Below are positions 59,422 to 64,000 of a DNA stretch of 64,000 bases, one piece after another; position 1 is the first letter of the stretch, and every line of letters starts with the position of its first letter. The stretch covers positions 15,960,077 to 16,024,076 of the forward strand of contig NC_092582.1 of assembly GCF_037975245.1 (NCBI RefSeq), read 5' to 3'. Origin of the DNA: Apostichopus japonicus (Eukaryota > Echinodermata > Holothuroidea > Aspidochirotida > Stichopodidae). The translations under genes and the position numbers were made by a program. A model generated the notes under the pieces. The model did not search any database and was not told where the DNA came from. It worked only from the letters and a program-made list of their open reading frames with translations.

Positions 59422-62400
59422 ATGGCAACCACCATGGGTAACCATGAGACTCAAGTTCCTTCTGCGCTTTCTTTGGAAATTGTCGCAGAATGTACCACTA
59501 CGAAAGCTAGAGTTTGTAACATGACTTTGCCGCATGCCTCCGTCCCCACTCCTGTTTTTATGCCCGTCGGAACTCAGGGTACAATGAAAGGTGTCACCTC
59601 AACTCAACTGAAAGATCTTGATTACAGGCTCATACTTGGTAACACGTACCACCTCGGCATGAGACCCGTAAGTGAGCCTTATTTAACTGATTTCTTTTAA
59701 ATGTTGGTAAAAAATTAGTCGTCCTCCATTATTTTATGCAACTTAATGTTAAACTTAAAGGTCATCCGTATTGCCTCCCGTTTATAACATGTGAAAAATG
59801 GCTAAGTTAGGCAATAGCCTGGCCTAATTAGGTTAGTCCTATAGCAGTAGCACAACTAGGCCTATGCAGTATTTGCTGGACTGGAAGTTTGAAGCCCTCA
59901 AAAGTCTTCTAGACTAGCGTATTTAGGAGGTTTAAACTAAATGATTAAATATGTTAAAAAGGTAAGAAGAAACAATTTTAATAACAGTTAATACACTTTG
60001 ATCATACTTTCATAACTTTCCAAATTTCCTTTTTGGTCTTTCTATGTATGGTACCAAACGTATCAGTACCAGTATGGCAGGACATATTACTAGCTTAGTA
60101 AGTACTACTCAGCCTACCAATACTGTACCATACAGTATTTGGGAGCTATACATGTGATATTGAGAATCTGGACATTGCCTGACACTTTGCCATTGAATTG
60201 TTTTTACAGGGGCCTGAATTGATGGACAAAGTTGGTGGATTACACAAATTTATGGATTGGGATAGAGCATTATTGACTGTAAGTAAATTATCAATTAATT
60301 TTCCTCACTTGTTTTTTTTTCTTTCTTTTTTACTCAGAAATTAAAAAAACAAAACAAATTTCTGTAGTAGGATCATGAAAGTATCAAAGTAAATAGAAGT
60401 GGACTAAAACTCTTGCATTTCAGGACTAAACATTATTCCAGCAGTCTCTGACCGACACATGAAACTTTCAAACGTTTGTTAGAGCTAGCTCAATATCTAT
60501 ATTGTTTCATAAACAGCCATAAAAATGGGATAGTTCTCTTCATTTCTTGTAATGAGCCTCTATCTCTCTCTCGTGCTGTACGTAGGACAGCGGTGGATTT
60601 CAGATGGTGTCGTTAGTGGAGCTGTCAGAAGTGACGGAAGAAGGAGTGAAGTTCCAGTCTCCTTACACTAAAGAAGAACTGATGCTGACTCCTGAGAAAT
60701 CCATCGAAATTCAAAACAGTATCGGAGCCGATATCATGATGCAGCTGGATGACGTGGTCCACAGCTTGACGACTGGCCCAAGAGTAGAAGAAGCCATGCA
60801 TAGGTGCAGTAAGATAATCACTTTTTATTCTTATTATGGAGTGTTAGCTCAGTGGTTAACGCCGGTGCCTTTCAATCATAAGTTCCCCAGTTCGAGTCAC
60901 TCCAAGATTAATGTATTTCGTCCAGTTGTTGTTGACAATTGACAATTCATAATCATGGACGTTAAATATGAATGTAAGAGACTGACTTCGGTCAGCTTGC
61001 GGCTTTGATAAGCCAATGAGGCTTCTTCGTGAGTTCCTGCTTGCAGGAGGATCTAAAATACATACATACACATTCCAATGGCATTATGAAAAGTCACTTT
61101 TTCATTACCTTTCTCCTAAAGGTTTCTATGAAATGTTACATTCTGGAGCTGAGTTGGACTTTTGTTTTATTGGTCATATATCGATCAGCTAGTACATGTA
61201 TATTCATTTCTGGGTACAGCCATAAGCTCAGGTGAAAGCTAACTTTGAACATCAGAGATGAAAATGTTTGCAATGGATCTCATGGGCGTTTTTATATTAC
61301 GTGTTTGGTGTTGAAATGGATATATGTGAAAATAGTGCAAAAGGTGTTACTGAAGGTTGAGCTAGACGACCTGTGTATGGAGTTTGTGACCAGTTCATTC
61401 GTCATTTTGTGAAAATAATAGAATATATGACAAAGCATGAGAGATACTGTGCTGTTGTTTTGCCAACATGGACATGTTTTACCAGGACTTACTCTTACTT
61501 CAGGAGATCAATCTTGGGTTCCTTCCAGTTTGCTGATATTTCAAAAGCCTCTCAGTTTGGAGATTTTCATGAAAGCTCTAAGATTTCCGAAAAAAACTGA
61601 TTTATATGTGAAAGGAAAATGATATGGACCACTGGGTGACAAAGGAAAAGTTAACGTAGAATCATGCTACGTAAACTTATTCTCAGCCTGCTGTTTCTTT
61701 TGTTTTTCTGGAAAGGTCGATACGATGGTTAGATAGATGTATCAAAGCCAACAAAAGACCGGATAAACAGAATCTGTTTGCAATTGTTCAAGGTGGACTT
61801 GATGCAAAGCTAAGGACCTACTGTGTTAAAGGTATGTAGTGTGACTGGATTCTGGTATGTATTGTGGTGAGTTGTATGTGTTTGTGTGTTTCAGAAATTT
61901 AATTTTTTTTTTAACTTAAATGAGTTATTATCTGGAAGAAACAATGTACCCTCATTGAAAAGTGATTTTATTGCATATTAATCCGTTTGGTTTTTCATAA
62001 TGATAATCTTGTTTGGGTATGCATCATTCAGGTATAAGGGGTTGTGTGTGATTTGTGTGATAATAGCAGCTGGTTGATTTTCAGGACTAGAAATAGGAGT
62101 TAGTTCTAATTAAAGTCTCTCCTGTACTTGTGCAATGTTCTTTGCTAACTCTATTAACTGCTTCTGTCCAGCTGGTAATTAGTCATATAGCAATTAATGA
62201 CAGTGATATTCTCTGCCCAGATGGAAAATAGGCTAGGCCTTTTAATTCTGTGATCATACTGTGGTAGGTCTAGGGCAATATCTGACGTGACATTTGTAAA
62301 GGTATTGCAATGTCACATGATACTATTTACAGATACCCTATGGAATTAATTTAATGTGATGATATTTTGTGAAAGTTTAGATGAAGGCAAATCATTGCGG

Positions 62401-63913
62401 GTCATTGTACTTTCAAAATGACTCACTTCAAATAATGTAGGCTACATTCTATCGTAGATTTTCCCATATTCTTTTTATGTCTTTTGGTTGTAGAAATGAT
62501 TAAGAGGGATACTCCTGGCTATGCAATTGGTGGTCTCAGTGGAGGAGAGGACAAGGACCACTTCTGGAGGATGGTGACCCTCTCAACCGATCATCTACCA
62601 AAGGGGAAACCCAGATACTGCATGGGTGTTGGGTAAGAAATCAAAACTGAAATTTGAGAGTTGTGGACTGTTTGCTTTTGAAACTTTTAAACACAGACAC
62701 CTTTTATATTGTTTATTGCTGCCAGTATAGGGGGGTCCATTTTGGGGTAATACACATAGTGATAGTATGTAGTTTCATATAGCTCACAAGCTGAAATGTG
62801 GATAGTAGTAGGCTTATTAATATGGGACCATTGATCTGTGAGCTAAAACTCTCTTCCCCATGTCTATGAATGGAAACACACGAGATATAATTCATTACTT
62901 GACAGGTTTATGAGATATTTGTGTCATTGTTTTTTTTTCCCACTTTCAGATATGCTATCGATCTGGTCATGTGTTGTGCATTGGGTGTGGATATGTTTGA
63001 CTGTGTATTCCCTACCAGAACTGCTGTAAGTAAGAACCACTACAATCTAAAATTATGTTTACTCCATCGTATTTCTAGGTAACTCAATGAGTAATCACTC
63101 TTATTTTTGTATTTTTCTGCTTCTCCTTTAATTTATGTTGTAGTTTATACAGTCAACAGATGCCAGATCCTCCCTTACCCCCCTCCCTAAAAAATAAATA
63201 AAAATATCAAATAATTTAAAAAAAATATAAAATTGTTTATAAAAAGGAAAAAAAATTGAGTCACATGAAAGGTACAGCATACTCATTGGTGATAGAGAAT
63301 TAAGATTTATGCATTTTAGCAGAGAAATCAGGAACAGGCAGGAGAAGAATGACTCCTCTACTTACAATCATTATCAATGATAATATTTTTTCTTCTTCTT
63401 CTTCTCTTAACCTCTTCTCTATTTCAGATTTTTTTTGGGGAAAAAACAAAATAGAAACATGTTGACAGAAATGTTTATCTTTATTGTTTATTCCTTTGAA
63501 TATGTTTTAAAGCAAGAAAAAAGGAAAAATTGAGTTACATTAAGGAATGGCATACTTACTGGTGAATAGAAAACTTAATTTAACATTTTAATGCATATTA
63601 AACAGAGAATTCAGAAAAAGGTCACAGAAGAGAATGACCTCTCTCTCTCTACTTAACAGTGATAACCTATGATCATTAATTTCTTCTTTTTTTTTCTTTT
63701 TTTTTTTCTTTTTTTTTTTAGAGATTTGGATGTGCCTTGATTGATTCTGGACAGTTGAACCTTAAAAGTATAACTTACACTTGCGACTACGAACCTATCG
63801 ATGCGGAGTGTCCATGCTTCACCTGCCAGAACCACTCCAGAGCTTATCTCCACTGTATCATACACGAGGCAGTCTCTGCACAGCTAATTAGCATTCATAA
63901 CATTGCATTCCAG
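59422..63913 (+). CDS. QTRT1: Queuine tRNA-ribosyltransferase catalytic subunit, 3' end beyond window
   Basis: Exchanges guanine-34 for queuine in tRNAs with GUN anticodons, acting as a heterodimer with QTRT2. Exons: 59422-59667, 60210-60278, 60586-60803, 61716-61831, 62494-62632, 62950-63025, 63722-63913, then a donor (gtaaat); the remaining exon or exons lie past 64000. 352 residues are visible; human is about 403. Landmarks: [16 protein letters not shown] and [14 protein letters not shown] near residues 50-86, [10 protein letters not shown] with the catalytic-site Asp at 106, the QLDDVV block, IGGLSGGE, the nucleophile Asp at about 280 in [14 protein letters not shown], and the zinc ligands C-x-C-x2-C (CPCFTC) with the His of IHNIAFQ. 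The start is set at 59422 (MATTMGNHE) by similarity; an in-frame ATG at 59395 would add nine residues. Intron 3 holds a tRNA-derived SINE. Confidence 0.97.
60838..61075 (+). mobile_element. tRNA-derived SINE in QTRT1 intron 3
   Basis: The first 66 bases fold as a tRNA relic: GGAGTG at 60838 pairs with CACTCC ending at 60903. An A box (TTAGCTCAGTGG) and a B box (GTTCGAGTC) are at the right spacing for an internal RNA polymerase III promoter. A tRNA-unrelated body follows (AGAGACTGACTTCGGTCAGC near 60978), then an (ATAC)n tail ending at about 61075. The same body and tail occur at 2741-2848. It starts 34 bp after the exon 3 donor. Confidence 0.85.
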
Positions 63914-64000
63914 GTAAATGAAAACTCCTCATCTAAGTATTCATGGCTCTGCACTTTCCACTTATTAAAAAACAGAAAAAAACTCTTTTGTAAGTATCCT

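Noticed and set aside
60838-60903. tRNA gene
   Set aside because: It has the A and B boxes and acceptor pairing but a degenerate anticodon arm, and is followed by a SINE body and tail shared with 2741-2848.

Overview
This is a 64 kb piece of an animal nuclear genome. It is intron-rich and AT-rich, with canonical GT-AG introns, many simple repeats and several classes of degraded or young mobile elements. The exons read as clear orthologues of vertebrate housekeeping enzymes, but the intergenic and repeat content is not vertebrate-like. An invertebrate deuterostome, perhaps an echinoderm, is my best guess from overall character; the species cannot be fixed from the sequence alone. No prokaryotic, viral or organellar genes were seen.

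Layout. (1) 1-3163: no gene seen; repeats, hairpins, a MITE/SINE composite and probably the CRAT promoter. (2) 3164-29036, + strand: carnitine O-acetyltransferase (CRAT). Twelve exons from 16633 to 29036 are certain. A 36-nt first coding exon at 3164-3199 is inferred and would add a mitochondrial-type presequence; the protein ends in Ser-Arg-Leu, a peroxisomal PTS1-type signal. (3) 29037-32682: convergent 3' regions of CRAT and the next gene. (4) 32683-40675, - strand: a four-transmembrane protein of unidentified family, six exons, with a 2.9 kb non-autonomous LTR retrotransposon in one intron. (5) 40697-51124: about 10 kb with no coding exon seen. (6) 51125-59121, - strand: dolichyldiphosphatase DOLPP1, eight exons, complete. 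(7) 59422 to beyond the window end, + strand: the catalytic subunit of queuine tRNA-ribosyltransferase (QTRT1), seven exons seen. DOLPP1 and QTRT1 are head to head across 300 bp, probably sharing a bidirectional promoter.

The enzymes act in unrelated pathways: acetyl-carnitine/CoA buffering, dolichol recycling for N-glycosylation, and queuosine tRNA modification. CRAT and DOLPP1 are also convergent neighbours in the human genome, so the linkage looks like old microsynteny.

The most unusual non-coding items are: a 968-bp TIR element in CRAT intron 6 with TGTTA termini, GCGC/ATCGAT-rich palindromic ends and an integrase-like ORF remnant (a candidate Ginger-type DNA transposon derivative); the LTR element, which landed in the centre of an inverted satellite; three copies of a TTAA-flanked MITE; a tRNA-derived SINE in QTRT1; and Penelope-like tail fragments with a hammerhead-like core. 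I found no obviously new biological system; these elements are the best candidates for novelty.
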